Notes under the pieces: generated by a model | Seen by the model: the letters and a program-made list of their open reading frames with translations, nothing else | What the model was told of the DNA's origin: nothing | The model's database searches: none | Position numbers and translations under genes: made by a program | Assembly: GCF_003002925.1 (NCBI RefSeq) | Contig: NZ_PVTK01000008.1 | Coordinates: 141,342 to 205,341 of the forward strand | DNA: 64,000 nt | Direction: 5' to 3' | From: Vreelandella songnenensis | GTDB lineage: Bacteria; Pseudomonadota; Gammaproteobacteria; Pseudomonadales; Halomonadaceae | In this document: one piece after another, positions 18,140 through 26,389 of the stretch | How the letters are laid out: every line of letters begins with the position of its first letter | Position numbering within the stretch: position 1 is the first letter of the stretch

Positions 18140-20542
18140 ATGAAGTACTGGACGTTAAGTGATGATCCGCACGCTGAACGCGAAGCGCACAAATACGATA
18201 ACCCGGCACCCAGCCGCGAATACCTTCTCGCCGCTCTTGAAAGCTACGGTAAGCCGATCACACACGAAAACATGAGCCGTATGCTGGGCCTTGAAGATGA
18301 GGATCATCATGAGGCGATTCGCCGCCGCCTGGCCGCCATGGAACGCGACGGCCAGGTGCTGCGCGACCGCCGCGGTGCCTATGCGTTGATCGACAAGCTC
18401 GATCTTGTCAAAGGCAAGGTGCTGGGCCATCGCGACGGCTTCGGCTTTCTACAGCGTGATGACGGCAAGAAGCCTGATCTTGTGCTGCCGCCGCGCCAGA
18501 TGCGCCGTGTCTTCCACGGCGACCACGTGCTGGCGCGGGTCAGTGGCACTGACCGCCGCGGCCGCGATGAGGCCACCATTGCCGAGGTAATTGCGCATAA
18601 TACGCAGACGCTGGTGGGTGTATATCGCAGCAATACGCCCGAGTTCGGTATTTTGATTCCGGAAAATCCGCGTATCACTCAAGAAATCATCATCCCGCAC
18701 AGCGCCTGCGCTGGCGCGAAGGATGGCCAGGTGATTTCGGCCAGAATCGTGCAGCAACCCGCGACGCGGGTTCAGCCGGTGGGGGAAGTGATCGAAGTGC
18801 TGGGTGAGCGTATGGACCCGGGCATGGAGATCGATATTGCGATCCGCAGTTACGATATTCCTGCCGAGTTTCCGCCGGAAGTGCTCGATCAGACCTCCGG
18901 TATTTCCGCCGAGGTGCTGGAGCAAGACAAGCAGCACCGCGTCGACCTGCGCGATACGCCGCTGGTGACCATCGATGACGAGTCCGCCAAGGATTTCGAT
19001 GACGCCGTCTGCGCGTGGAAAACCAAATCGGGTAGCTGGAAGCTGCTGGTCGCGATTGCCGATGTCTCTCACTACGTGCGTCCGGGTACCGCGCTTGATG
19101 ACGAAGCGCGTACACGGGGCAATTCGGTGTACTTCCCCGGTCAAGTGGTTCCCATGCTGCCGGAGCTCTTGTCCAACGGCCTTTGCTCGCTGAACCCGCA
19201 CGTGGATCGGCTGGTCATGGTGTGCGAGATGAATATCTCCAAGACCGGCGCCATCAGCCGTTACTCGTTCTATGAAGCCGTGATGAACTCTCACGCCCGC
19301 CTTACCTATAACAAGGTGGCGGCGATGCTCGATGAAGAGAGTGAAGAGGGCGCCTCGCTACGCGAAGAGCACCGCGAGCTGGTCAAGCCGATGCAGGATC
19401 TGCACGAGCTGTACCGCCTGCTGCGCGAAGCCCGCGACGAGCGCGGCGCAATTGATTTCGATACCACCGAGACGGCAATCATCTTCAATGACGAGCGCAA
19501 GATCGAGAAGATCGTGCCGCGCACGCGTAACGACGCGCACAAGATGATCGAAGAGTGCATGCTGGCCGCCAACGTGGCCACGGCACGCTTTCTGGACAAG
19601 CACGACCTGCCAGCGCTGTACCGCATCCATGAGCGGCCCACGCCAGAGCGCCTGGACAAGCTACGCCTGTTCCTGAACGAGCTGGGGCTTTCTGTAGGTG
19701 GCGGTGATCTGCCTACGCCGCAGGACTACCAGGCGCTGCGAGAGGCAATTATTGACCGCCCGGATGCCGATATCATTCAGACCGTCATGCTGCGCTCCAT
19801 GAATCAGGCCGTGTACTCGCCGCAGAACGAAGGCCACTTTGGTCTGGCCTACCAGGCCTATGCGCACTTCACCTCGCCGATTCGCCGCTACCCCGATCTG
19901 CTGGTTCACCGTGCGATCCGCTCGGTCATTCGCGGGCCGCGCCAGACGACCACCGTGATGCGCGTTGAAGGCGCACCGGTCGAGCCGCCGAGCAAATGGT
20001 GCCCGTACACCTTCGAGCAGATGCTCGAGCTGGGTGAGCACTGCTCCATGACCGAACGGCGCGCCGATGAGGCCACGCGCGATGTAGAGGGCTGGCTCAA
20101 GTGCGAGTTCATGTCGGACAAGCTGGGCGAAACCTTCGAAGGCACCATTGCCTCGGTGACGCAGTTCGGCCTGTTCGTGCGCCTGGACGCCTTCTACGTG
20201 GAAGGCCTGGTGCACGTGACATCGCTGCCGTCGGACTACTACCACTACGAGGCGGAGAAGCATCGCTTGAAGGGCGAGCGTACCGGTACCACCTATCGCC
20301 TGGGTGATGGCCTCACGGTTCAGGTCGCGCGGGTGGACATGGATGACCGCAAGATCGATTTCAGCCTGACCGACGACAAGCCGCGCCCGCGCCGCCAGCC
20401 GCGCAAGCGTCGCGGTGGTGAAAGTAGTAACGATACGCCTAAAGCTGACGCCGCCAAGGGTGATTCAGCGCCCAGGAAAGACAAACCGTCGACGCGTCGC
20501 GGCCCGCGACGTACTCGTCAGTCATCGCCGAGGAGAAGCTGA
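18140..20542 (+). CDS. rnr: Ribonuclease R
   Basis: 800 residues, normal for RNase R, a 3'-5' exoribonuclease that degrades structured RNA and takes part in trans-translation and rRNA quality control. The N-terminal winged-helix region, cold-shock domains, central RNB domain and C-terminal S1 domain occur in order. The RNB active-site block is VTIDDESAKDFDDAV near residue 275. The C-terminal tail (about 745-800) is lysine- and arginine-rich, as usual. The ATG follows AAGGAAG. rlmB starts 2 bases after its stop, a common gammaproteobacterial pairing. Confidence 0.97.
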   Translation: MKYWTLSDDPHAEREAHKYDNPAPSREYLLAALESYGKPITHENMSRMLGLEDEDHHEAIRRRLAAMERDGQVLRDRRGAYALIDKLDLVKGKVLGHRDGFGFLQRDDGKKPDLVLPPRQMRRVFHGDHVLARVSGTDRRGRDEATIAEVIAHNTQTLVGVYRSNTPEFGILIPENPRITQEIIIPHSACAGAKDGQVISARIVQQPATRVQPVGEVIEVLGERMDPGMEIDIAIRSYDIPAEFPPEVLDQTSGISAEVLEQDKQHRVDLRDTPLVTIDDESAKDFDDAVCAWKTKSGSWKLLVAIADVSHYVRPGTALDDEARTRGNSVYFPGQVVPMLPELLSNGLCSLNPHVDRLVMVCEMNISKTGAISRYSFYEAVMNSHARLTYNKVAAMLDEESEEGASLREEHRELVKPMQDLHELYRLLREARDERGAIDFDTTETAIIFNDERKIEKIVPRTRNDAHKMIEECMLAANVATARFLDKHDLPALYRIHERPTPERLDKLRLFLNELGLSVGGGDLPTPQDYQALREAIIDRPDADIIQTVMLRSMNQAVYSPQNEGHFGLAYQAYAHFTSPIRRYPDLLVHRAIRSVIRGPRQTTTVMRVEGAPVEPPSKWCPYTFEQMLELGEHCSMTERRADEATRDVEGWLKCEFMSDKLGETFEGTIASVTQFGLFVRLDAFYVEGLVHVTSLPSDYYHYEAEKHRLKGERTGTTYRLGDGLTVQVARVDMDDRKIDFSLTDDKPRPRRQPRKRRGGESSNDTPKADAAKGDSAPRKDKPSTRRGPRRTRQSSPRRS

Positions 20543-20544
20543 GC

Positions 20545-21339
20545 ATGAAGTCAGCGTCATCTCGACGCGGGGCGCGTACGCTGCGCACCCCCGATGGGCT
20601 GGACCAGGTTTATGGTATGCACGCCCTGCAGAGCCTTCTGGAGCGCGGTGAAACGCCGCGAGAGCTGTGGGTACAGCAGGGCGCGGGCAGCCGGCTGGCG
20701 GAAGTGGTTTCTCAGGCGCAAGCGCGCGGCGCACGAATCAAGGAGCAGCCGCGCGATGTGCTTGACCAGCTGACCCAAGGGGCTGCTCACCAGGGGGTGG
20801 TGGCGTTTTGCCCGCCGTTGACGCCAGAGGGCGAAGAGTCGCTGTGGCTGAAGCTGCGTGCCTGGCACGCGCCGACACCGCCGCTGTTCCTGGTGCTGGA
20901 TGGCGTGACGGATGTACATAACTTCGGCGCCTGCCTGCGCAGCGCCGATGCGGCGGGCGCGCACGGCGTGATCGTTGCCAAGGACAAGGCGGCGCCGCTC
21001 AACGCCACGGTGCGCAAGGTAGCCTGCGGCGCGGCGGAAGTGGTGCCGGTCTATCAGGTCACCAACCTTGCGCGCACGCTTGCCAAGCTCAAGGATGCCG
21101 GTGTTTGGATTACCGGCACGGCGGGGGAGGCCGAGGCGAGCGTTTACGAGATCGACATGACCGGCCCTACGGCGCTTGTCATGGGTGCTGAAGGCAAGGG
21201 CATGCGACGTCTGACTCGTGAGGCGTGCGATAACCTGGCCAAGCTTCCCATGGCAGGGCAGGTATCGAGTTTGAACGTGTCGGTGGCCACCGGTATCTGC
21301 CTGTTTGAAGCGGTACGTCAGCGCCAGCTTGCAAGTTAG
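20545..21339 (+). CDS. rlmB: 23S rRNA (guanosine-2251-2'-O)-methyltransferase RlmB
   Basis: 264 residues of the SPOUT (TrmH/SpoU) class. An N-terminal substrate-binding domain begins VYGMHALQSLLERGE. The C-terminal trefoil knot shows DGVTDVHNFGACLRSADAAG, LVMGAEGKGMRRLT and LPMAGQVSSLNVSVATGICLFE, all hallmark motifs for S-adenosylmethionine binding. It methylates the peptidyl-transferase-loop guanosine. Translation is probably coupled to rnr, since only 2 bases separate them. A terminator-like hairpin follows. Confidence 0.96.
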   Translation: MKSASSRRGARTLRTPDGLDQVYGMHALQSLLERGETPRELWVQQGAGSRLAEVVSQAQARGARIKEQPRDVLDQLTQGAAHQGVVAFCPPLTPEGEESLWLKLRAWHAPTPPLFLVLDGVTDVHNFGACLRSADAAGAHGVIVAKDKAAPLNATVRKVACGAAEVVPVYQVTNLARTLAKLKDAGVWITGTAGEAEASVYEIDMTGPTALVMGAEGKGMRRLTREACDNLAKLPMAGQVSSLNVSVATGICLFEAVRQRQLAS

Positions 21340-21358
21340 CCGCTTGCCCACTAGAATA

Positions 21359-21393
21359 CCTGCGCCCGTTTGTCTGCAGGCGGGTGCAGGTTT
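21359..21393 (+). terminator. Terminator-like hairpin after rlmB
   Basis: CCTGC-G-CCCG pairs with CGGG-T-GCAGG around a 12-base loop, followed by TTTCAT. The T-run is only three bases long, so it may be weak and allow read-through to rpsF. Confidence 0.5.
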
Positions 21394-21544
21394 CATACCC
21401 TGTTTGAATACCAGTTCTGCTTAATGCCCCGGCTGACGTTGTGCAACCCGGGTGCATTTCAGTTAACTCCTTGCTTCCCTGTCGTCGCTCTTCGTCTATC
21501 GGCCTAGGCACACACCGGAAGCTGTCAAACCGCAAGGAGATTCC
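21394..21544 (+). promoter_or_regulatory. Leader region of the rpsF operon
   Basis: About 150 bases with no gene before rpsF. In other bacteria the S6:S18 dimer binds its own mRNA leader at a CCG-containing bulge. An ACCGGAAG stretch lies about 20 bases before the AAGGAG here. I cannot fold this by hand with confidence, so the autoregulatory motif is only a possibility. Confidence 0.25.
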
Positions 21545-21943
21545 ATGCGTCATTACGAAATCGTGTTTATGGTCCACCCGGATCAGAGCGAGCAAGTGCC
21601 GGCTATGGTCGAGCGCTACACCAGCATCGTTACCGAAAACGGTGGCACTGTGCATCGCTTGGAAGATTGGGGCCGTCGTCACCTGGCTTACCCGATCAAC
21701 AAGATCCACAAAGCCCACTACGTGCTGATGAACGTTGAATGTACTGGCGAGACGCTCGAAGAAATCGAGAACATCTTCCGCTTCAACGATGCCATCATCC
21801 GCAGCCTGGTTGTACGCTGCAAGGAAGCCGTTACTGAAGCTTCCCCGATGATGAAACCGGCAGAAGAAAAGCGTCCGCGTCGCGAAGACAAGCCGCGCGC
21901 CGATGCTGAATCTGATTCAGATTCAGAAATCGAAACTGCCTGA
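21545..21943 (+). CDS. rpsF: 30S ribosomal protein S6
   Basis: 132 residues. The N terminus [19 protein letters not shown] and the block [21 protein letters not shown] are diagnostic of S6. A long acidic/basic C-terminal tail (SDSDSEIE) follows the core; such tails are modified by glutamate addition in E. coli. AAGGAG precedes the ATG. It is the first gene of rpsF-rpsR-(membrane protein)-rplI. Confidence 0.98.
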   Translation: MRHYEIVFMVHPDQSEQVPAMVERYTSIVTENGGTVHRLEDWGRRHLAYPINKIHKAHYVLMNVECTGETLEEIENIFRFNDAIIRSLVVRCKEAVTEASPMMKPAEEKRPRREDKPRADAESDSDSEIETA

Positions 21944-21976
21944 TTCTATCCACTGCACGTTTTAAGGAGCTAATCC

Positions 21977-22204
21977 ATGGCACGTTTTTTCCGTCGCCGT
22001 AAGTTTTGCCGCTTCACTGCTGAAGGCGTCAAGCAGATCGACTACAAAGATCTGGACACCCTGAAAGCTTACATCACCGAAACCGGCAAGATTGTTCCGA
22101 GCCGTATCACCGGTACCAAAGCACGCTACCAGCGTCAGCTGGCGACTGCTATCAAGCGCTCGCGCTACCTGGCGCTGCTGCCCTACTCCGATAGCCACCA
22201 GTAA
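21977..22204 (+). CDS. rpsR: 30S ribosomal protein S18
   Basis: 75 residues. [20 protein letters not shown] at the N terminus and [35 protein letters not shown] are diagnostic. It binds S6 in the 30S platform. AAGGAG lies 6 bases upstream of the ATG. Spacing from rpsF is 33 bases. Confidence 0.98.
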   Translation: MARFFRRRKFCRFTAEGVKQIDYKDLDTLKAYITETGKIVPSRITGTKARYQRQLATAIKRSRYLALLPYSDSHQ

Positions 22205-22216
22205 GCGTTTAACGTG

Positions 22217-23068
22217 ATGCTGGCACTGGCAAGATGGCTGATGCGAGGGCTGCCCTACGCCGCAGGCGTGGCAGCACTTGCAACGCTAGTGCCGTGGCTG
22301 TTCTGGTTAGGAGCAGCCATTGCTGCCCTGGTGACGCTGCGTAAAGGCTTCGCGCCTGCGCTTCCGGTCATTATGGCAGCCGCGCTACCGGCAGGTTTCT
22401 GGTGGTCGCAGGGGGATGTCATTCCGCTTACCAGTGTACTTCTGGTAACGCTGATGGCCGTCATCCTGCGCGAAAGGATGCGTTGGAGCGAAGCCATGAT
22501 TGTGGGCACCCTGGTGGCCGCAGCCATGATTCAGTTCGGCATCTTTAGCCCGCCTGGCGGTACAGAGCTGATGCTTGAGCAGCTGCGTCAAGGTTCCTCG
22601 GACGTTGACCGCATGCTCACGGAGCTGGCTAGCCAAGGCTACGACACTCAGATGCTGGCTACCATCGTGGTAGGCGGCGTTACGGGGCTAGTAGTACTAA
22701 TAGCGGCGATCGCATGTTTGGCTCTGGCACGAAGCTGGCAGGCCGGATTGTACAATCCGGGCGGCTTTCGTGAAGAGTTCCACGCGTTGCGCCTGTCCCC
22801 AAAGGAGCTTGCCATACTGGCAGCCCTGTGTGTGGCGGGCATGATGTTTGGAGCTGATGCGCTGGCGGTACTTGGCTGGATTCCGCTGCTGGTGGCTGGC
22901 GTTGCGTTGGTGCACGGGTTTATTGGATTAAAGGGGATGAACGGGCTGTGGCTAGTGGCATTTTATGTGCTGCTGATCATGACCTGGCCCACGATTCTCA
23001 TTGTGCTGCTGTTGGGGCTGATTGATACATTCGCGAACATTCGCGCACGCCTTGCCCGCGGCAACTGA
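22217..23068 (+). CDS. Polytopic membrane protein in the S6-S18-L9 operon
   Basis: 283 residues with about seven or eight hydrophobic segments and few charged residues. I do not recognise a named family with certainty; DUF2232-like proteins of similar look are found at this position in Pseudomonas and relatives. It starts 12 bases after rpsR and ends 15 bases before rplI, so it is embedded in the ribosomal operon. ATG at 22217 or the GTG just before it; no good ribosome site is seen, so it may be translated by coupling from rpsR. Confidence 0.8.
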   Translation: MLALARWLMRGLPYAAGVAALATLVPWLFWLGAAIAALVTLRKGFAPALPVIMAAALPAGFWWSQGDVIPLTSVLLVTLMAVILRERMRWSEAMIVGTLVAAAMIQFGIFSPPGGTELMLEQLRQGSSDVDRMLTELASQGYDTQMLATIVVGGVTGLVVLIAAIACLALARSWQAGLYNPGGFREEFHALRLSPKELAILAALCVAGMMFGADALAVLGWIPLLVAGVALVHGFIGLKGMNGLWLVAFYVLLIMTWPTILIVLLLGLIDTFANIRARLARGN

Positions 23069-23083
23069 CAAGAGGTTTACGAG

Positions 23084-23530
23084 ATGGAAGTCATTCTGCT
23101 CGACAACATTGGTAAGCTGGGCGGCCTGGGTGACAAGGTCACTGTCAAGCCTGGTTATGGACGTAACTACCTGGTGCCTTACGGCTTGGCCGTACCGGCA
23201 ACCAAGGAAAACGTTGAAGCGTTTGAAACACAGCGTGCCGAGCTTGAAGCTCAAGCCGCTGAGCGCAAGGCTGAAGCCCAGGCGCGCGCTGAACAGCTGA
23301 ACGACATCGAGCTTTCTCTGGTGTCCAAAGCTGGCGACGAAGGCAAGCTGTTTGGTTCAATCGGTCCGCGCGACCTGGCCGACGCTATTTCCTCTGCCGG
23401 CATCGATGTTGCCAAGAGCGAAGTACGTATGCCGCAAGGCCCGATTCGTCAAACTGGCGAATACGACATCGACCTCCACCTGCATGCAGAAGTGGACGCC
23501 GTTGTACGCGTGGTAGTTGTCGCAGAGTAA
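23084..23530 (+). CDS. rplI: 50S ribosomal protein L9
   Basis: 148 residues. The N-terminal RNA-binding domain [32 protein letters not shown] is diagnostic. The central helix is followed by the C-terminal domain with [19 protein letters not shown] lies upstream of the ATG. It is the last gene of the operon, with a strong terminator following. Confidence 0.98.
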   Translation: MEVILLDNIGKLGGLGDKVTVKPGYGRNYLVPYGLAVPATKENVEAFETQRAELEAQAAERKAEAQARAEQLNDIELSLVSKAGDEGKLFGSIGPRDLADAISSAGIDVAKSEVRMPQGPIRQTGEYDIDLHLHAEVDAVVRVVVVAE

Positions 23531-23558
23531 GCTCTGCTGCTGCTATTTACGCCTAGAA

Positions 23559-23583
23559 GGGCGCGGGTTATCCCGCGCCCTTT
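23559..23583 (+). terminator. Rho-independent terminator after rplI
   Basis: GGGCGCGGG pairs with CCCGCGCCC around a 4-base loop, followed by TTTGTTATTT. Confidence 0.9.
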
Positions 23584-23729
23584 GTTATTTCTAAGCGTCC
23601 CGGTTTGTCCATGAGTGGGGTGTTTAGACATATTGCGCATTGAGAGGGTCAGCCGCTGGTTAGGTGCGTGCTGGCCGATTAAGATAGTGGCCTTTATCGG
23701 CTATGCTGCACTGTTGAAAGGAGCTCGCT

Positions 23730-25115
23730 ATGGACCAGCCTTCTGCTGATCAGGAAACGGCAGCGGTCAAGCTGCCGCCGCATTCGCTGGAGGCGGAGCA
23801 GTCGGTGCTTGGCGGGCTGATGCTGGATAATCAGGCGTGGGACAACGTTTCCGAGCGCCTGGTAGCCGATGATTTCTATCGTTACGAGCACCGTCTGGTG
23901 TTCAACGTCATGATTCACCTGGCGGAGTCGGGCCAGCCTCTGGACGTCATCACGCTGTCCGAGGCGCTTGAGGCGCGCGATCATCTGGATACCGTGGGCG
24001 GCTTGTCCTTTCTTGCCGAGCTTGCTCGCAATACGCCGTCGGCGAGCAATATTCGCGCCTATGCCGATATCGTGCGCGAGCGGGCAACGCTTCGAAAGCT
24101 GATCCGGGCTGCCAATCAGATCGCCGAGGGTGCCTTTGCGCCTCAAGGGCGGCCTGCCGATGAGCTGCTTAACGAAGCCGAACGGCTGGTATTCCAGATT
24201 GCCGAAGAGCGTCCCAAGACGGGTGGCCCTATCGGCATGAGCGAGCTTCTGACCAAGGCGGTCGACCGCATCGACGAGCTGTTCAACCTCAAAGGTGAGA
24301 TGACCGGCCTCTCCACAGGGTTTCGTGACCTGGATGAGATGACCTCAGGCTTGCAGCCTTCGGATCTGGTGATTATCGCCGGGCGCCCCTCGATGGGTAA
24401 GACCACCTTTGCCATGAACCTGGTCGAGCACGCCGTCATTTCAAGCGACAAGCCCGTGATGGTGTTCTCCATGGAGATGCCCGCGGAGTCGCTGATGCTC
24501 AGGGTGCTGTCATCGCTTGGGCGTATCGATCAGACCCGCGTGCGCTCGGGCCAGCTTGAAGACGAGGATTGGCCGCGCCTCACCTCGGCGGTCAACCTGT
24601 TGAAAGACAAGCAGCTGTTCATTGATGATACCGCCGCGCTTTCGCCCAACGAAATGCGCTCGCGGCTGCGCCGAGTGGTGCGTGAGCACGGCAACATGGC
24701 GCTGATCATGATCGACTACCTTCAGCTGATGCAGATTCCGGGCTTTTCGGAAAACCGTACCGGCGAGATTTCGGAAATCTCGCGCTCGTTGAAAGGCTTG
24801 GCAAAAGAGTTCAAGTGCCCGGTAGTGGCGCTTTCTCAGCTTAACCGTTCGCTTGAGCAGCGCCCCAACAAGCGTCCTGTGATGTCGGATTTGCGCGAAT
24901 CCGGCGCCATCGAGCAGGATGCGGACGTTATCGCCTTCGTCTACCGTGACGAAGTCTATAACCAGGATAATCCGGATAACCAGGGGTTGGCCGAGCTGAT
25001 TATCGGCAAGCAGCGTAACGGGCCTATTGGCACGGTCCATATGGCGTTCATCGGTAAATATACCCGCTTTGAAGATCTCGCCCCGGACAGTTACGGTGAG
25101 GCCTTCGGCGATTGA
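23730..25115 (+). CDS. dnaB: Replicative DNA helicase DnaB
   Basis: 461 residues, normal length. The N-terminal domain starts near LPPHSLEAEQSVLGGLMLD. The RecA-type motor carries the Walker A GRPSMGKTTFAMN near residue 215, the Walker B MIDYLQLM and the block DLRESGAIEQDADVI. It unwinds DNA at the replication fork as a hexamer. AAAGGAGC precedes the ATG. No intein is present, although DnaB is a common intein host. Confidence 0.98.
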   Translation: MDQPSADQETAAVKLPPHSLEAEQSVLGGLMLDNQAWDNVSERLVADDFYRYEHRLVFNVMIHLAESGQPLDVITLSEALEARDHLDTVGGLSFLAELARNTPSASNIRAYADIVRERATLRKLIRAANQIAEGAFAPQGRPADELLNEAERLVFQIAEERPKTGGPIGMSELLTKAVDRIDELFNLKGEMTGLSTGFRDLDEMTSGLQPSDLVIIAGRPSMGKTTFAMNLVEHAVISSDKPVMVFSMEMPAESLMLRVLSSLGRIDQTRVRSGQLEDEDWPRLTSAVNLLKDKQLFIDDTAALSPNEMRSRLRRVVREHGNMALIMIDYLQLMQIPGFSENRTGEISEISRSLKGLAKEFKCPVVALSQLNRSLEQRPNKRPVMSDLRESGAIEQDADVIAFVYRDEVYNQDNPDNQGLAELIIGKQRNGPIGTVHMAFIGKYTRFEDLAPDSYGEAFGD

Positions 25116-25184
25116 TGCAAGTGTCGAGGGGTTGTCAGCAATACCTTGACTGAATAGAGAATATCGGAACAACGGGAGTACTAC

Positions 25185-25478
25185 ATGGCAGGTGGTTTTC
25201 GGCGTGGTAATCGTCAGCGTCTTCCCAAGCTTGAAGGGCGTGGAGAACTTCAGGAACTGGAGCGGGAAGGGCCCTTCAAGGAGTGGCTGGGCATGCCTGA
25301 CCTGTATCGCTACTTTCTGGTCGTGGAAGGCGAGAAGTACAGCTACCAGACAGAAGATTCCGAGCTTCCGGTGGCGGTAGGCGATAGGGTGGTATTTCGC
25401 TACAAGGAAACCAAGGGTGGCAACTGGATTGACCGCAACTCATTGGGTAAGGCGATAGATCCTTCCGAATATCAATAA
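25185..25478 (+). CDS. Hypothetical protein, 97 residues
   Basis: I do not recognise this protein. It starts with a basic, Arg/Gly-rich segment (GGFRRGNRQR) and continues with an acidic, beta-strand-rich body containing YRYFLVVEGEKYSYQT, VAVGDRVVFRYKETKGGNWID. The body looks like a small OB- or SH3-like barrel. GGGAG lies 8 bases upstream of the ATG. It follows dnaB by 69 bases. A nucleic-acid-associated role would fit the basic tail and location, but that is a guess. Confidence 0.7.
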   Translation: MAGGFRRGNRQRLPKLEGRGELQELEREGPFKEWLGMPDLYRYFLVVEGEKYSYQTEDSELPVAVGDRVVFRYKETKGGNWIDRNSLGKAIDPSEYQ

Positions 25479-25623
25479 TCCGACCCATTTGTTGCGTTAG
25501 TGGTCAGGAACCCTCCTGAAAAGTTGCCGTCTTGACTAAGTAGTGCCAAGGTAAGGTAACAGGAATGTAATAGGGCATGGTCATGCTGTGCCCTATTGAT
25601 TGATTCAATAACAGGAGGGAACC

Positions 25624-25926
25624 ATGGAACTGAAAGCGCTGAAGCAGTTCGTCGATAGCCACGACAATTTCGAAATTCGCGTTATTACGCATTCGGGTAG
25701 TGGTTTTTATCAGCTCGAACTGGAAGATGTAGAAGGCAAACGGCATATGCTTACTCAGCGTAGCAAGCCGATCATGTTTCGCTCGCTCGATGATATCTAT
25801 CTAGAGCTCAAACGAGCCGGCATTTACCGAGCTTACCTGGTGCAGCACGTGCCTCATGACGAAATGATTGGCCGCGATGCTCACTACAGCGAACCGCTGA
25901 CCTCGCGCATGCCGCTGGTATTCTGA
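25624..25926 (+). CDS. Small cytosolic protein, probably DUF6482 family
   Basis: 100 residues without signal or membrane segments. The pattern FEIRVITHSGSGFYQLELED, then LTQRSKPIMFRSLDDIYLELKRAG, resembles small proteins annotated as DUF6482 in Pseudomonas and Halomonas. Function unknown. The ribosome site is strong (CAGGAGG, 5 bases before the ATG). It is monocistronic as far as can be seen, and convergent with the DCC-family gene. Confidence 0.75.
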   Translation: MELKALKQFVDSHDNFEIRVITHSGSGFYQLELEDVEGKRHMLTQRSKPIMFRSLDDIYLELKRAGIYRAYLVQHVPHDEMIGRDAHYSEPLTSRMPLVF

Positions 25927-25987
25927 TTACCGGAGCAGGTTTAAGAAAGACACGTAAGCATCGCCAGGCGGTATCCTTACCCACTCA

Positions 25988-26389
25988 CTAGCCGTCGCCG
26001 CTGCGACGTTTATCCCACCACCGCCCAAGCCGAATTCGGCGACGGGCAAAGAAACGGTAGCCTGCATTCATCACGCCTTGCAGGCCCGGTAAGCAGGAAA
26101 GTCTTACCAGCCGCCGGTAGCCTAGAACTGCATACAAGGCCCGGCTGGCATCCATCCCCACATACCAATAGCCACTGCTGTCTTTTAGATGCAGCTGACC
26201 CATCATCTCCTCGAATGTCCGGCCGGTATCTGCTGCGTTAAATCCTTTCTCCTGAATATCCACAAGCCTGATACGCTCACGGTGGCGGTGTTTTTGTAAC
26301 CACGCAACCTCTAACTGACAGAACGGACAGTGGCCGTCGTGGTAAAGGGTCACGGGTGCGGTGGCGTAAAGGGGAGATGGCTGGCTCAT
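25988..26389 (-). CDS. DCC-family (DUF393) thiol-disulfide oxidoreductase-like protein
   Basis: 133 residues. The DCC signature YHDGHCPFCQLE is intact, with a CxxC thioredoxin-like motif near residue 22. DUF393 proteins have a thioredoxin-like fold; the physiological partner is unknown. The ATG overlaps the stop of the photolyase gene by 4 bases (ATGA), so the two are translationally coupled. DCC proteins next to photolyases are a recurring neighbourhood, which suggests a redox role around the flavoprotein; that link is inferred. Confidence 0.88.
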   Translation of the reverse strand: MSQPSPLYATAPVTLYHDGHCPFCQLEVAWLQKHRHRERIRLVDIQEKGFNAADTGRTFEEMMGQLHLKDSSGYWYVGMDASRALYAVLGYRRLVRLSCLPGLQGVMNAGYRFFARRRIRLGRWWDKRRSGDG

